In this document: positions 46,709 to 58,100 of the stretch, in pieces
How positions within the stretch are numbered: the first letter of the stretch is position 1
How the letters are laid out: every line of letters starts with the position of its first letter
Assembly (NCBI GenBank): GCA_913045315.1
Contig: CAJWQJ010000002.1
Location: forward strand, 1-64,000
From: an uncultured Chloroflexota bacterium
GTDB lineage: Bacteria; Chloroflexota; Dehalococcoidia; Lucifugimonadales; UBA1127
Reading direction: 5' to 3'
Length of the DNA: 64,000 nucleotides
Notes under the pieces: generated by a model
What the model was told of the DNA's origin: nothing
What the model saw: the letters and a program-made list of their open reading frames with translations, nothing else
Database searches by the model: none
Program-made: the position numbers and the translations under genes

Positions 46709-48097
46709 ATGGATCGTTTCGATATAATAATTATTGGTTCAGGACCAGGTGGCTATGTGTGTGCTATTCGTGCAGCCCAACTTGGACTAAAAACCGCAAT
46801 AATAGAAAAATCTGACCTGGGTGGAGTTTGTTTAAATTGGGGATGCATACCAAGTAAAGCTCTTCTCAGGAACGCTGAAGTTGCAAATTTAATTAGTAGA
46901 TCTAGCGATTTCGGAATTACAATTGAAAATATTCACCTTGATTATGGTATTGGTTTAGAACGAAGTAGAAAAGTCGTTAATCAACTTGTACGTGGTGTAG
47001 ATTATTTATTGAAGAAAAATAAAATCACCCGCTTCACTGGCGAAGGTAAAATTATTGATGCTAATACTGTCGAAATCACTGACCAAAATACAAGAATTGA
47101 GGGCGAAAATATCGTTATTGCCACTGGGGCAAAACCTCGAAACTTACCTGAAATTTCAATTGATGGTAAAACAGTGATGACAAGTAGAGAAGCTCTTGAA
47201 CAACCTGAACTACCTGAATCAATTGTCATTATTGGAGGTGGAGCAATCGGTTGCGAGTTTGCATATATCTATAACTCCTATAATGTTGATGTAACCTTAA
47301 TCGAGATTCTCCCTCAATTACTCCCCAAAGAGGATCCTGAAATTGCCGACTACCTTAAAAAATCCTTTATTAGACATGGAATTAATGTCAAAACAGGCAT
47401 ATCTATTCAGGACATTCAGATTAAAAAGTCCGGGAAAACAAAAGTAAGTATTACCTTGGATGAAAATTCTGAAACAATTAATACGCAGGCTGCACTTTTA
47501 GCAATAGGAATTGAAGCAAATACAGAAAATATTGGATTAGATAAACTTGGCATTCAAATAAGCAATGGATATATTTCAATAAACGATTACATGCAAACAA
47601 CGATTCCGAACATATTTGCCATTGGTGATGTTACAGGAAAATTACCATTAGCTCATGTCGCTTCAGAACAGGGTGTCTGGGTCGCAGAATTTATCGCAGG
47701 ACAAAAAAAGGACACACTAGAATACTCATTAATGCCTAGAGCAGTTTACTGTCAACCACAAGTCGCAAGTTGGGGGTTAACGGAAGAAGAAGCAAAAGAA
47801 TCAGGTTATGAAGTAGAAATTGGTAAATTCCCATTTAATGCCAATGGAAAAGCATTAGGGCTAGGCGAGGCTGATGGTTTCACAAAAATTATTACTGACG
47901 CAAAATACGGACAAATACTTGGTTGTCATATGATCGGCTCCGAAGTAACCGAACTATTGGGAGAACTATCAATGGCCCGAACTCTTGAAGGAACATCCGA
48001 GGAAATAGCATCAGTTGTTCATGCCCATCCAAGTCTTTCTGAAGTATTAAAGGAAGCAGCATTATCAGTTCAAAATCGAGCAATTCACGGAGCATGA
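46709..48097 (+). CDS. lpdA: Dihydrolipoyl dehydrogenase
   Basis: IIIGSGPGGYVCAIRAAQLG, GGVCLNWGCIPSKALL, HAHPSLSE. Confidence 0.95.
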   Translation: MDRFDIIIIGSGPGGYVCAIRAAQLGLKTAIIEKSDLGGVCLNWGCIPSKALLRNAEVANLISRSSDFGITIENIHLDYGIGLERSRKVVNQLVRGVDYLLKKNKITRFTGEGKIIDANTVEITDQNTRIEGENIVIATGAKPRNLPEISIDGKTVMTSREALEQPELPESIVIIGGGAIGCEFAYIYNSYNVDVTLIEILPQLLPKEDPEIADYLKKSFIRHGINVKTGISIQDIQIKKSGKTKVSITLDENSETINTQAALLAIGIEANTENIGLDKLGIQISNGYISINDYMQTTIPNIFAIGDVTGKLPLAHVASEQGVWVAEFIAGQKKDTLEYSLMPRAVYCQPQVASWGLTEEEAKESGYEVEIGKFPFNANGKALGLGEADGFTKIITDAKYGQILGCHMIGSEVTELLGELSMARTLEGTSEEIASVVHAHPSLSEVLKEAALSVQNRAIHGA

Positions 48098-48123
48098 ACA
48101 TAGTTTAGAACGAAAGGAGTCAT

Positions 48124-49104
48124 ATGCAGGTATTGGAAAAAACCGAAATTCAGCCTAGTGAACTTTTAAATCTATATCGTGATATGAAAATTATTCGTCT
48201 ATTTGAAGAAAAATGTTCTCAATTGTATATGCAAGGAAAAATTCGAGGTTTTCTTCATCTTTATATTGGAGAAGAAGCTATTGCTGTGGGTTTAGCATCA
48301 GCACTCAATGAAGATGATCACATAATTACTCATTATAGAGACCATGGGCACGCACTTGCTCGCGGATTGGAACCAAGAGCAATAATGGCTGAATTATGTG
48401 GAAAAGCCACAGGTACCAGTTTTGGCAGAGGTGGCTCGATGCATATATTTGATGCTTCAAAAAATTTTGCCGGGGGACATGCAATTGTAGGAGGACACCT
48501 TCCATTAGCAGCTGGACTTGCTTTAGCAGCTAAACAATTAAATGAAGATAGGATAGTTGTATGTTTTTTTGGTGACGGGGCTTTAAATCAAGGAGAATTT
48601 CACGAAACAATGAACCTTGCATCTGTGTGGAAGTTACCAGTTTTGTTTTTTCTAGAAAATAACTTCTACGGAATGGGCAGTCACATAGATAGAACATTTG
48701 CTGGTGGTAGTAAAGTGCATACCATTGCAGATAGATATAAAATACCTAATAGCCGTATTGACGGCATGGATGTTCTTGCAGTACGAGAAGCATCGATTGA
48801 CGCTATAGCGAAAATACGTAAAACATCAAAACCATATCTACTCGAAGCTGTAACTTACCGATTTCAAGGACATTCAATGGCAGACCCAGTAACTTATCGC
48901 GACAGAGACGAAGTTGATAAATGGAGGCCACGAGATCCTATAGCTTTACTAAAAGAAATGCTACTTGAAGCTGGACATGCAAGTGAAAAACTAATAGGAA
49001 GACTCGATGAGGAAGCAAATCTAACAGTTGAAGATGCAACTCAATTTGCTGAATCTAGCCCTGATCCAGATCCCAATGATCTTACAAAGAATATATATGC
49101 ATAA
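48124..49104 (+). CDS. pdhA: Pyruvate dehydrogenase E1 component alpha subunit
   Basis: GFLHLYIGEEAIAVG, HYRDHGHALARG, FFGDGALNQGEFHE. Confidence 0.94.
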   Translation: MQVLEKTEIQPSELLNLYRDMKIIRLFEEKCSQLYMQGKIRGFLHLYIGEEAIAVGLASALNEDDHIITHYRDHGHALARGLEPRAIMAELCGKATGTSFGRGGSMHIFDASKNFAGGHAIVGGHLPLAAGLALAAKQLNEDRIVVCFFGDGALNQGEFHETMNLASVWKLPVLFFLENNFYGMGSHIDRTFAGGSKVHTIADRYKIPNSRIDGMDVLAVREASIDAIAKIRKTSKPYLLEAVTYRFQGHSMADPVTYRDRDEVDKWRPRDPIALLKEMLLEAGHASEKLIGRLDEEANLTVEDATQFAESSPDPDPNDLTKNIYA

Positions 49105-49146
49105 TCAAGGCAACCATGATAATCATCATGATAAAAGGGGTGGAAA

Positions 49147-50127
49147 TTGGCTGAATTAACTTTGAGAGATGCAATCAGCTTGGGTCTTCGTGAAGCCATG
49201 GATAATGATCCAAGAGTAATAATTATGGGTGAGGATGTTGGTGCATATAATGGTGCCTATGTAGTTACAAAAGGATTTTTAGAAGAGTATGGGGAAAGTC
49301 GCATTATCGACACTCCTATTTCAGAAGCAGGTTTTGTTGGAGCTGGAATTGGAGCTGCTATGGCAGGATTAAAACCTGTAGTAGAAATAATGACAATTAA
49401 TTTTAGCCTAATGGCCTCCGACCAAATAATAAATAATGCCGCTAAAATCCATTACATGTCAGGTGGTCAATATTCAGCACCAATAATCATTCGGACAGTT
49501 ACTGGTGGTGGAGCGGGTCTTGCTGCTACACACTCTCAGAGTTTTGAAGGATTTTATGCTACGATACCAGGCTTAAAAGTCTTAACTCCTGCTTTCCCAG
49601 ATGATGCTCTAGGCTTGTTACGAACTGCATTTAAAGATAATAACCCAATCCTTTATTGCGAACATGCACTTCTCTATAACGTTAGGGGTGAAATTCCCGA
49701 TGATAGTTCTTTTGAAGTACCTTTTGGTAAAGCTAAAACAAGACGAAATGGATCAGACATAACTTTAGTTGGTTACGGACGATCCGTACATACTGCCTTA
49801 TTAGCAGCCGAAAAACTACAAGAACGTAATGTTGATGCAGAAGTTATCGATTTAAGGACATTACGCCCATTAGATATTCAAACATTAATTGAATCCACTC
49901 AGAAAACTCATAGATGTGTCGTAATCGAAGAGACATGGGCTACCGGGGGATTTGGCTCATATGTTGCATATGAGATTCAAAAAAACGCTTTTGACGATCT
50001 CGATGGACCAGTTTTGCATATCGGAGGTCTTGATGTTCCTGCTCCCTATGCAAGAAATCTAGAAATCATGACAATACCGAACGAACAGTGGATTCTAGAT
50101 GCAGTTGAAAAAGAATTTGGATTATAA
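49147..50127 (+). CDS. pdhB: Pyruvate dehydrogenase E1 component beta subunit
   Basis: TLRDAISLGLREAMDNDPRVIIMGEDVGAYNGAY, DTPISEAGFVGAGIGAA. Confidence 0.94.
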   Translation: MAELTLRDAISLGLREAMDNDPRVIIMGEDVGAYNGAYVVTKGFLEEYGESRIIDTPISEAGFVGAGIGAAMAGLKPVVEIMTINFSLMASDQIINNAAKIHYMSGGQYSAPIIIRTVTGGGAGLAATHSQSFEGFYATIPGLKVLTPAFPDDALGLLRTAFKDNNPILYCEHALLYNVRGEIPDDSSFEVPFGKAKTRRNGSDITLVGYGRSVHTALLAAEKLQERNVDAEVIDLRTLRPLDIQTLIESTQKTHRCVVIEETWATGGFGSYVAYEIQKNAFDDLDGPVLHIGGLDVPAPYARNLEIMTIPNEQWILDAVEKEFGL

Positions 50128-50179
50128 TACAAGGTAATTAATATAATTTACATTCATTTAATAAAGATGGAGATAGGTT

Positions 50180-51427
50180 TTGGATAACGTAATGATGCCC
50201 CAAATGGGCTACGACATGAAAGAAGGTCGATTAATCAAATGGCTAAAAGGAGAAGGTGACGAAATCACTACTGGGGAAGATATTGCTGAAATCGAAACAG
50301 ATAAAGCAATAATTCCTATGCCTTCACCTTCAGGAGGCATTTTAAGAAAAATAATCACTCCTGAAGGAGAAATGGTGCCTGTAGGAACCGTGCTTGGATT
50401 TATTGGAACCCTAGAAGAAGAAATTCCATCCAACTTAACCTCAGTCCCTGTTGAAAATAATAATATTCCTGAAAATGAAAATGTTACAGAATTAAATACC
50501 AGTGAGCCCATAGAGGAACCAATAATAGAAACACCTAAATCCAGTTCAGAAACAATAAAAGCATCTCCTGTTGCAAGAAGAATTGCTGCAGACAAGGGTA
50601 TAGACCTTAAATTAATTCAAGGAACAGGTCCAAATGGAAGAATAGTAGAGAAGGATGTATTAAATTATTCACAACCATCTGCCTCACCCCAACCCGTTAC
50701 TGAGGCGCCTAAAGTATCAACAACACCTTCAAACATAAATTCTGAAATTATTGAACTTAATAGAATGCGACAAGCGGTCGCAAGGACAACCTCCGCTAGC
50801 TCCAGAGAAGCTCCACATTTTTATGTAACTACTGACATTGATATGACAGGAACAATGGAAATACGATCTCAAGTAAACAAAGCTCTGGAATCTCAAGGCA
50901 AACGTGTGAGTGTTAATGACATTATAATTAAAGCATGTGCTGTTGCTCTCAAGAACCACCAAAACTTTAACGCGACTTTTCATGGAGACACAATTGAAAT
51001 TCATCCCAACATAAACATAGGAGTTGCTATAGACCTGGATGGAAGTGGATTAATACAACCATGTATTATGTCTTGCCAAAATCTGTCACTTGCAGAAATA
51101 TCAGTAGGGACAAAAGATTTAATAAACAGAGCAAGAGAAAATCAATTACGTGCAGAAGAATATATTGGTTCAACATTTACAATAAGCAACTTGGGAATGT
51201 TCGATATTGAGAGTTTTACAGCAATAATAGCACCTCCAAACTGTGCAATTCTTGCTGTTGGATCAGTTCGACAACAACCAGTAGTTTCAGATGGAGAAAT
51301 TACAGTTAAACAAATGATGAAGGTTACACTTTCGGTAGATCATAGAGCAAATGATGGAGCAGCAGCTGCCAGATTTATTGGAGAAATTAAATCTTTGCTC
51401 GAACAACCTATTGGTTTACTTGTATAG
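50180..51427 (+). CDS. pdhC: Dihydrolipoamide acetyltransferase E2
   Basis: Lipoyl domain IAEIETDKAIIPMPSPSGG, E3-binding ASPVARRIAADKGIDL, DHRANDGAAAARF. Confidence 0.94.
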   Translation: MDNVMMPQMGYDMKEGRLIKWLKGEGDEITTGEDIAEIETDKAIIPMPSPSGGILRKIITPEGEMVPVGTVLGFIGTLEEEIPSNLTSVPVENNNIPENENVTELNTSEPIEEPIIETPKSSSETIKASPVARRIAADKGIDLKLIQGTGPNGRIVEKDVLNYSQPSASPQPVTEAPKVSTTPSNINSEIIELNRMRQAVARTTSASSREAPHFYVTTDIDMTGTMEIRSQVNKALESQGKRVSVNDIIIKACAVALKNHQNFNATFHGDTIEIHPNINIGVAIDLDGSGLIQPCIMSCQNLSLAEISVGTKDLINRARENQLRAEEYIGSTFTISNLGMFDIESFTAIIAPPNCAILAVGSVRQQPVVSDGEITVKQMMKVTLSVDHRANDGAAAARFIGEIKSLLEQPIGLLV

Positions 51428-51437
51428 AAATACTCAC

Positions 51438-52277
51438 CTAATAATTCATTTCAATATATATGTTAAACAATTGATTACTTATTGGCCCAATTGACCCTGA
51501 TCCAATGAAAACCCCATCTACCGAAACGATAGGAACAATACCACTCACAATATTTGTCATGAACATCTCATTAACCGTATTAAAATCAGGTAAAACTGAC
51601 TCTTCATAAACATTTAAACCTATTGACTTTGCACTTTCTAATACTATCGATCTAGTTACCCCCTCAAGAACACCATTGGATAGAGAAGGAGTAATTAAAC
51701 ACTTATTTTTTACTAAAAAGACATTACTTGACGTAGCACATGCAATATATCCAGCATTATTTAATAATATTGCATCATCAAACCCCATATCATGTGCTAG
51801 CTGTTTGGCAATAACACCGTCAACATATGAAAGTGATTTTATTTTGGAAACTGGAGACCCTTCATTTCTTCTAATCGAAGATAAAGAAACAGAAATACCA
51901 GCAATATTTGGCTTATTTCTTGGTGAAACTCTTATCACAATTGTAGGCAATGTATCTGCATGTACATTCAAGCCTCTTTGATAATCATAGCCACGCGATA
52001 CAGTAAATCGAATAACAGAATAAGGTAATTTGTTTGCATCAAGTACAGAAATTAATTGATTTTTTAATTCTTCAATTTTTGGAATCACAATTCCTAGTAG
52101 TTCGGACCCTTTTTTAAGACGCTGAAGATGTTGATCTAATCTAAATACATTAGTATTTTTGGCGACCATTGTTTCAAACACGCCATCTGCCAGAGTAAAC
52201 CCTCTATCCAAAATCGATACTGTAGATTCATGTTCATACAAAAGAGTTCCATTCACAGATGCAATGTATGATTTCAT
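51438..52277 (-). CDS. pabC: Class IV aminotransferase / aminodeoxychorismate lyase-like
   Basis: VSILDRGFTLADGVFETM, LEGVTRSIVLESAKSIGL; overlaps pabB by ATGA. Confidence 0.75.
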   Translation of the reverse strand: MKSYIASVNGTLLYEHESTVSILDRGFTLADGVFETMVAKNTNVFRLDQHLQRLKKGSELLGIVIPKIEELKNQLISVLDANKLPYSVIRFTVSRGYDYQRGLNVHADTLPTIVIRVSPRNKPNIAGISVSLSSIRRNEGSPVSKIKSLSYVDGVIAKQLAHDMGFDDAILLNNAGYIACATSSNVFLVKNKCLITPSLSNGVLEGVTRSIVLESAKSIGLNVYEESVLPDFNTVNEMFMTNIVSGIVPIVSVDGVFIGSGSIGPISNQLFNIYIEMNY

Positions 52278-53665
52278 TGATTTATCTCCAATGCTCTCAT
52301 AAGTCCTTTTGCTTTATCTAAGGTTTCTTGATATTCACTCAATGGATCTGAGTCAGCAACTATTCCACCACCACCATGAAATAGAAGATTATTTTTAGTA
52401 ATCGTCATTGTTCTAATAGCTATATTTGTACGCATACTGCCATTAAATCCTATATATCCGATACTGCCACAATATAATCCTCTACGCATTGGTTCAACCT
52501 CTTCAATAATTTCCATAGCACGAATCTTAGGTGCACCAGTTATTGATCCACCTGGAAAACATTGTTCCAAAAGGTCAATTGCACCATAATTTTCTTTAAG
52601 TTTTCCTTCTATTCTAGATACTAAGTGCCAAACAGTAGGATGTCTTTCAAGTGTCCAGAGCCCTGTGACAGATACTGATCCAATTTCACATACCTTCCCA
52701 AGATCACTTCGCATCAAATCAACTATCATAACGTTTTCAGCTCTATCTTTTTCACTGTTAACAAGTTCATTTGCTAATTCATCATCAAGAATCTTATCTT
52801 CGCTTGTAGGTCTAGTTCCTTTAATTGGTCGAGTTTCAACTCGTTGCCCATCTAAAGAAAGAAACAATTCAGGTGAAGCACTAAGAATACATATTTCAGG
52901 TAAATTTAAATATGCCGAAAAAGGAGCGGGATTAGCATCTCTCAGATTAAGATATAATTTCCATGGATCCCCATCATATAGAGTACTAAATCGTTGTGAT
53001 ATATTTGCCTGATAAATGTCCCCAGCCTTTAAATAACTTTTTACTTTTTCAACTGCACCTATGTAATCATTAATAGAGAAATTTGATTTAAAAGTAGCAT
53101 TCAATCTTTGAGTACTAAAAGCGTCATTAACTTTTAAGTTGGATTCTAGGATTCGATCCTTTACCCATTGTTGACGTTCCTTATAGTCAATTTGTGGATT
53201 ACTCGTAGTGGTTGATAAGGTAATTAAATCCTCATGATGATCGTGGATAAGAACCCAATCATAAAACCCAATCCACATTTCAGAATAATCACAATCATTC
53301 ACCGCAATTTCAGGTAATTTCTCTACCATTCTTCCTAAATCATAAGACCAATATCCGATCGCGCCTCCAGTGAATGGTTTATCGAATTCAAAAGTGTCAT
53401 CTTGATATTCAATCAGTAGTTTTTTTATTAATCTCCAAGGATTATCAGAAATGTTATTTGTGATTCCATTTTGTGTTATTGATATTTGATTTCCAGTACT
53501 CTGAATAACGAGAAATGGATCTGCACTAAGGTAACTGTATCGACTCATATCATCATTTTGCTTAGCACTATCTAGAAAAACACAAGAGGAATCATCCTGA
53601 AAATAAGGCATTACAGAAACAAGATTTTGTATGTCAGTCATTGTTTCTAAGTAAACTGCCAACAA
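52274..53665 (-). CDS. pabB: Aminodeoxychorismate synthase component I
   Basis: GDIYQANISQRF, ETRPIKGTRPTS, FPGGSITGAPKIRAMEII. Confidence 0.88.
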   Translation of the reverse strand: MLAVYLETMTDIQNLVSVMPYFQDDSSCVFLDSAKQNDDMSRYSYLSADPFLVIQSTGNQISITQNGITNNISDNPWRLIKKLLIEYQDDTFEFDKPFTGGAIGYWSYDLGRMVEKLPEIAVNDCDYSEMWIGFYDWVLIHDHHEDLITLSTTTSNPQIDYKERQQWVKDRILESNLKVNDAFSTQRLNATFKSNFSINDYIGAVEKVKSYLKAGDIYQANISQRFSTLYDGDPWKLYLNLRDANPAPFSAYLNLPEICILSASPELFLSLDGQRVETRPIKGTRPTSEDKILDDELANELVNSEKDRAENVMIVDLMRSDLGKVCEIGSVSVTGLWTLERHPTVWHLVSRIEGKLKENYGAIDLLEQCFPGGSITGAPKIRAMEIIEEVEPMRRGLYCGSIGYIGFNGSMRTNIAIRTMTITKNNLLFHGGGGIVADSDPLSEYQETLDKAKGLMRALEINQ

Positions 53666-53708
53666 GCCCTCTATTTCAACTATTCATGCTTCAGAGAAAC
53701 CTAACTGA

Positions 53709-54482
53709 CTATATTCCCATTATGCTGTAGCCAGCATCAACAGGAAGAACAGCACCAGTAACACCTGAAGATAAATCAGTAGCTAAATATAGCGCAGTTC
53801 CTGCAACATCTTCCAAGGTAATACTTCTTCCAAGTGGAGATCTCTCTTCATGAAACTTTTTCATATCTCGATATCCTGATATAACTCTGGAAGATAACGT
53901 ATCAACAGGTCCTGCTGAGATTGCATTGATTCGAATATTTCTTGGCCCATATTCTGCAGATAATTGTCTTACTGAATTTTCAAGAGCTGCCTTAGCAGTA
54001 CCCATGACATTGTAACCAGGAAATACTCTTTCGGAAGCAAGAAACGTCATTGCTATTATTGAACCACCATCAGTCATCAGTTCCGAAGCGTATTTAGTTA
54101 CAGGCAACAATGAAAATGCACTAACTTCTAACGCCATTCGAAATCCATCACGACCAGTATTTGAAAAATCTCCACCTAAATCATTCCGATCCGCAAATGC
54201 GATACTATGAACAACTATTGATAATGAGCCCATTTGTGAAGAAATATCTTTATGTAAAGCAACCAACTGGTCATCATCAGTTACATCGCATTCAAATAAC
54301 AGAGCGTCATTCAGTTCTGATGATAATTGCTCAACAGGTTCTCGTAATCGATCATTTTGATATACCAAACCAATTCGAGCACCCGCATCACTCAATATTT
54401 TTGCAATTGACCACGCAATACTCCTGTGATTGGCCACACCATAGACTAAAGCATTTTTCCCAGAAAGGTCGATTTGAAACAT
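53709..54482 (-). CDS. fabI: Enoyl-[acyl-carrier-protein] reductase (NADH) FabI
   Basis: GVANHRSIAWSIAK, HSIAFADRNDLGG, YNVMGTAK (Yx6K); GGAGGAACT-ATG RBS. Confidence 0.93.
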   Translation of the reverse strand: MFQIDLSGKNALVYGVANHRSIAWSIAKILSDAGARIGLVYQNDRLREPVEQLSSELNDALLFECDVTDDDQLVALHKDISSQMGSLSIVVHSIAFADRNDLGGDFSNTGRDGFRMALEVSAFSLLPVTKYASELMTDGGSIIAMTFLASERVFPGYNVMGTAKAALENSVRQLSAEYGPRNIRINAISAGPVDTLSSRVISGYRDMKKFHEERSPLGRSITLEDVAGTALYLATDLSSGVTGAVLPVDAGYSIMGI

Positions 54483-54590
54483 AGTTCCTCCGATTATCTT
54501 CAATCTGAGAAGTATTATATCGTTGATTTCACGTAACGAATATAGTTATAGTAAATATATTAGACATTAAATTTATAATAGAGATTAATA

Positions 54591-55067
54591 TTGACCATAT
54601 ACAACATTAATAGAAAGATCTCAGTTAACGATAATATAAATAATGTTTTTCATTTTTTCTCAGATGCAAACAATTTAGAAATTCTTACCCCCCCTTGGCT
54701 TAATTTTAAAATATTAGATATCATTCCAAAAACAATGGGGGTTGGAACCCAAATACGATATCGCCTTAAATTACATGGGATTCCTATATGGTGGACAAGC
54801 GTCATAACCGAATGGAACCCTCCATACTCTTTTACAGATGAACAAAAAAAAGGACCCTATAAAAGTTGGATTCACAATCATACCTTCGAATCAATCGAAA
54901 ATGGAACAATTATTAAAGACAACGTAAATTATTCGATACCGTTTGGATCATTTCCAGGCGGATCGTTAATTCATACATTGTTTGTTAAAAACGATGTCCG
55001 GAAAATTTTTGATTTTCGGAAGGAAAAGATGAGTGAATTATTTTTTCGGATAAAAACTGAAGAATAG
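54591..55067 (+). CDS. SRPBCC-family ligand-binding protein
   Basis: VFHFFSDANNLEILTPPWLNFKIL, W..PPYSFTDEQKKGPYKSWIHNHTFE. Confidence 0.8.
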   Translation: MTIYNINRKISVNDNINNVFHFFSDANNLEILTPPWLNFKILDIIPKTMGVGTQIRYRLKLHGIPIWWTSVITEWNPPYSFTDEQKKGPYKSWIHNHTFESIENGTIIKDNVNYSIPFGSFPGGSLIHTLFVKNDVRKIFDFRKEKMSELFFRIKTEE

Positions 55068-55101
55068 TATCAATAAATAGCGACTGTCTATAATAATATT
55101 C

Positions 55102-58100
55102 TTAAGCCTTAAGAATATCCCTTTTTGATAATGCTCTTTCAAGTAGTGGTCTAGCGTCTGTTGTTCGTGCAATCTCCTGAACTTCATCGAGTATTTCACT
55201 TGCCTTGATTCTGTCCGTAGAATCTTTGGTTTTTTCCAAAACATCTACATAATCCAAACCTATTCGCATTTTAAGTACTTTATAATCATCTGAAAAATGA
55301 TTATAGGCCTGATCAAAATATACTTTGGATTTCTCATGCTCTCCCATAGCATCATAAATACTACCAATAACTTCATCCGCAAGAATCGTAGTTGCGGCCA
55401 AACGAATGATAGTTTCTGAATACCCTAAAAGCTCATCTAAATCTTTGTTGGCAAGACTAACATCACCACGCAAGCAACCTACAAGCGCAGATAAAACTTT
55501 CGCAACTAGGGCATATGTAGGTGCAACATCAGTTTGACTAACTGCTCTATTAATCATTCCTTCTGCACGAGATAGATATTCATTAGTACCTGAAATTTTG
55601 GAAGTAAGTATCACCACATTAGAAGCATTTAACAATCCAGCCTGAGGTCCAATATTTGCATTATTTGCTACTTCAATCATTTCATTTATATATTGTGAGC
55701 CTTTAACAAAATCTCCTATTAAATACTGCAAATGAGCCCTAAAACCTCTAGCCCCAACATTATTAGGGGAAGATTCCACCAAACGTTCATTAAGTACAAG
55801 AGCTTCTTCAAATCTTCCGTTATGTAAAAATAGGTTTGTTCGCATTCCCAATACATTATCTATAGCAAATCGCCCACGAGTACGACCAACTATTTCCTGC
55901 ATCTGATTATTAATTTCAAGTGCTTTATTCATTTCACCTCGCCAGAACGAAGTACCTGAAGACATCCCATACGCCTGTAAAACAAAATCATCAGTCTCGA
56001 AATTTGAACTTCGAACAAGTTCATATGCTTTGATGATATTTTCAGAGGACTCATCCCAACGTAAGTCAAAATTTGACGCCATACTGGTATTAACCATTAT
56101 TGCTAGCAGCAACGAATTATTATCAAAACTCTCTGCTATACCTTTAGCCTCTTCTAAACTCTGGATAGCCTCTTCATACCTTCCTGCAAATCCAAGAAAT
56201 CTTCCATGAAACGATAGAAGCCTGCCACGAATCAATGAAGCCGATGGTGCCATCTCTACAGCCTCGGCAACTACAGGATGTGGGCCTCGGACTGCTGGAA
56301 TACAATAGATTTCAGCTATCTCCAAACACTTTTCAATATTTGGAATTTCCTTGTAGAATTCAAATGCCCTGTGAAGTGCTGGCCAACCTTGAACGTTATT
56401 TCCTTCTCCAATAAACGCTTCACCTACACCACTTAAAAGAGATGCATGTATATCATCTACTGCTTTTCCTGTGGTATTAGTTCCTTCTTTAGCATGAAGA
56501 GCACTCATAAAATGATCTCGTGCTTCTTCAAAAGCAAAAGCTTCAAGTGATTGCTGGCCAGCTATAGAAGCAAAATGTATTAATTTTTGTGGACCTAATA
56601 CTGTCTCCGCCTGTGCATAGTGAAATGCTAGTTCTGAAGCATACTGGTTTACATTTGCACCATATAATTCCTCAAGACCTTGTGCGACCTGTCCATGCAA
56701 TCGCACTTTACGAGTGATCGAAAGTTCTTCAGAAAGCGTCTCCTGGATTAATGCATGAGTAAATTGATATCTTCCAACGGTTTGAGGCATCTCTTCAATC
56801 ACTCGAGATGCTAAAGCCTCTTCAATTAATTCAAGCAATCGATCTTGAGTTACATCTTCAGTTAACTGTAAGAGTTGTTGAAGTTCAAATTCTCTTCCAA
56901 TCACAGAAGCAGTAGTTAAAATTTGATTACAATGATCTGACAATCTATTCAAACGTCGTCCTATGACTTCACGGACACCTTCAGGAATTCGGACACTCCA
57001 GCTATCTCTTTCATTGATTCGTTCTGGTGCAAGTTCTCCCTCCTGAACAAGTAATCTGACTACTTCCGTTACGAAAAGAGGATTTCCTTCAGTTTGTGTA
57101 TATACTGATTCAACAAGTTGATCAGGTGGGGAGACATTAGTAGTCACTTCGATAAATCTACCTATGTCTTCTTTCACCAAACCTCTTAACAAAACACGTT
57201 GAAATAATCGTTCTCGCGTTAATTCACCCAATGTTTCTGCTAATGGGTGCTGACGAGACAATTCTACATCTCGGTATGTTCCTACAACTAAAAGTCGTGA
57301 TCCCCCAAGTTCTCTGGCCATAAATTCAAGAAGTAGTAGTGAAGGCTTATCTGCCCAATGTAAATCATCAAGAAACAGAACGATAGGTTGATTTCTTGAA
57401 CTAGTTCTAAAGAAATTTGTAGTCGAATCAAATAATCTAAATCGTGCCTGTTCTGGATCTAAATCCTGTGGTTTTTCTAAATCACCAAGTTTTGAACGTA
57501 CATCTCCAACTATTTCAGCTATATCGGATGCTCCCGATCCCATAACAGAACGTAAATCCTCAGTGTCTCTTTCTTGGACATACGAACGGATTGCCTGAAC
57601 CCATGGCCAATATGGAGGAACTCCCTGGCTATCATAACATCGGCCCCACAATACTTGCGCCCCACGCAATGTTGCATATGTAGCAAGTTCTTGAGAAGTT
57701 CTTGTTTTTCCAATACCAGGTTCTCCGACCAGAGTCATCAGTCTTCCTCTTCCAGATAATGCATCTTCAAGGCCGGCCTTTAACTCACCCATTTCACGCT
57801 GTCTGCCTACAAAAACATTGCCCGCCATGGCATCTAATGCCTGATTTTGTGACTCATCCACATTTACAACAGCATTGTCAGGTTCAGAAGTTAACTCAAT
57901 ACCTTGTAATGCACTAAGAACGTCTGATGCAGAATCAGGTCGTTCAGTAGTGCTTTTTCCAAGTAATCGCAAAACTAAGGATTCAAGTGGTTTAGGACAA
58001 TTTCCATTATGCCAAGTAGGAGCAACAGGAGCTGTATTTATATGTTGACTAATAATCCCCAAGGGGTCATCAGCCAAAAAAGGAGGTCTGCCAGTAATCA

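Noticed and set aside
50209-50595. 128-aa minus-strand ORF
   Set aside because: Antisense to the E2 lipoyl domain and linker.
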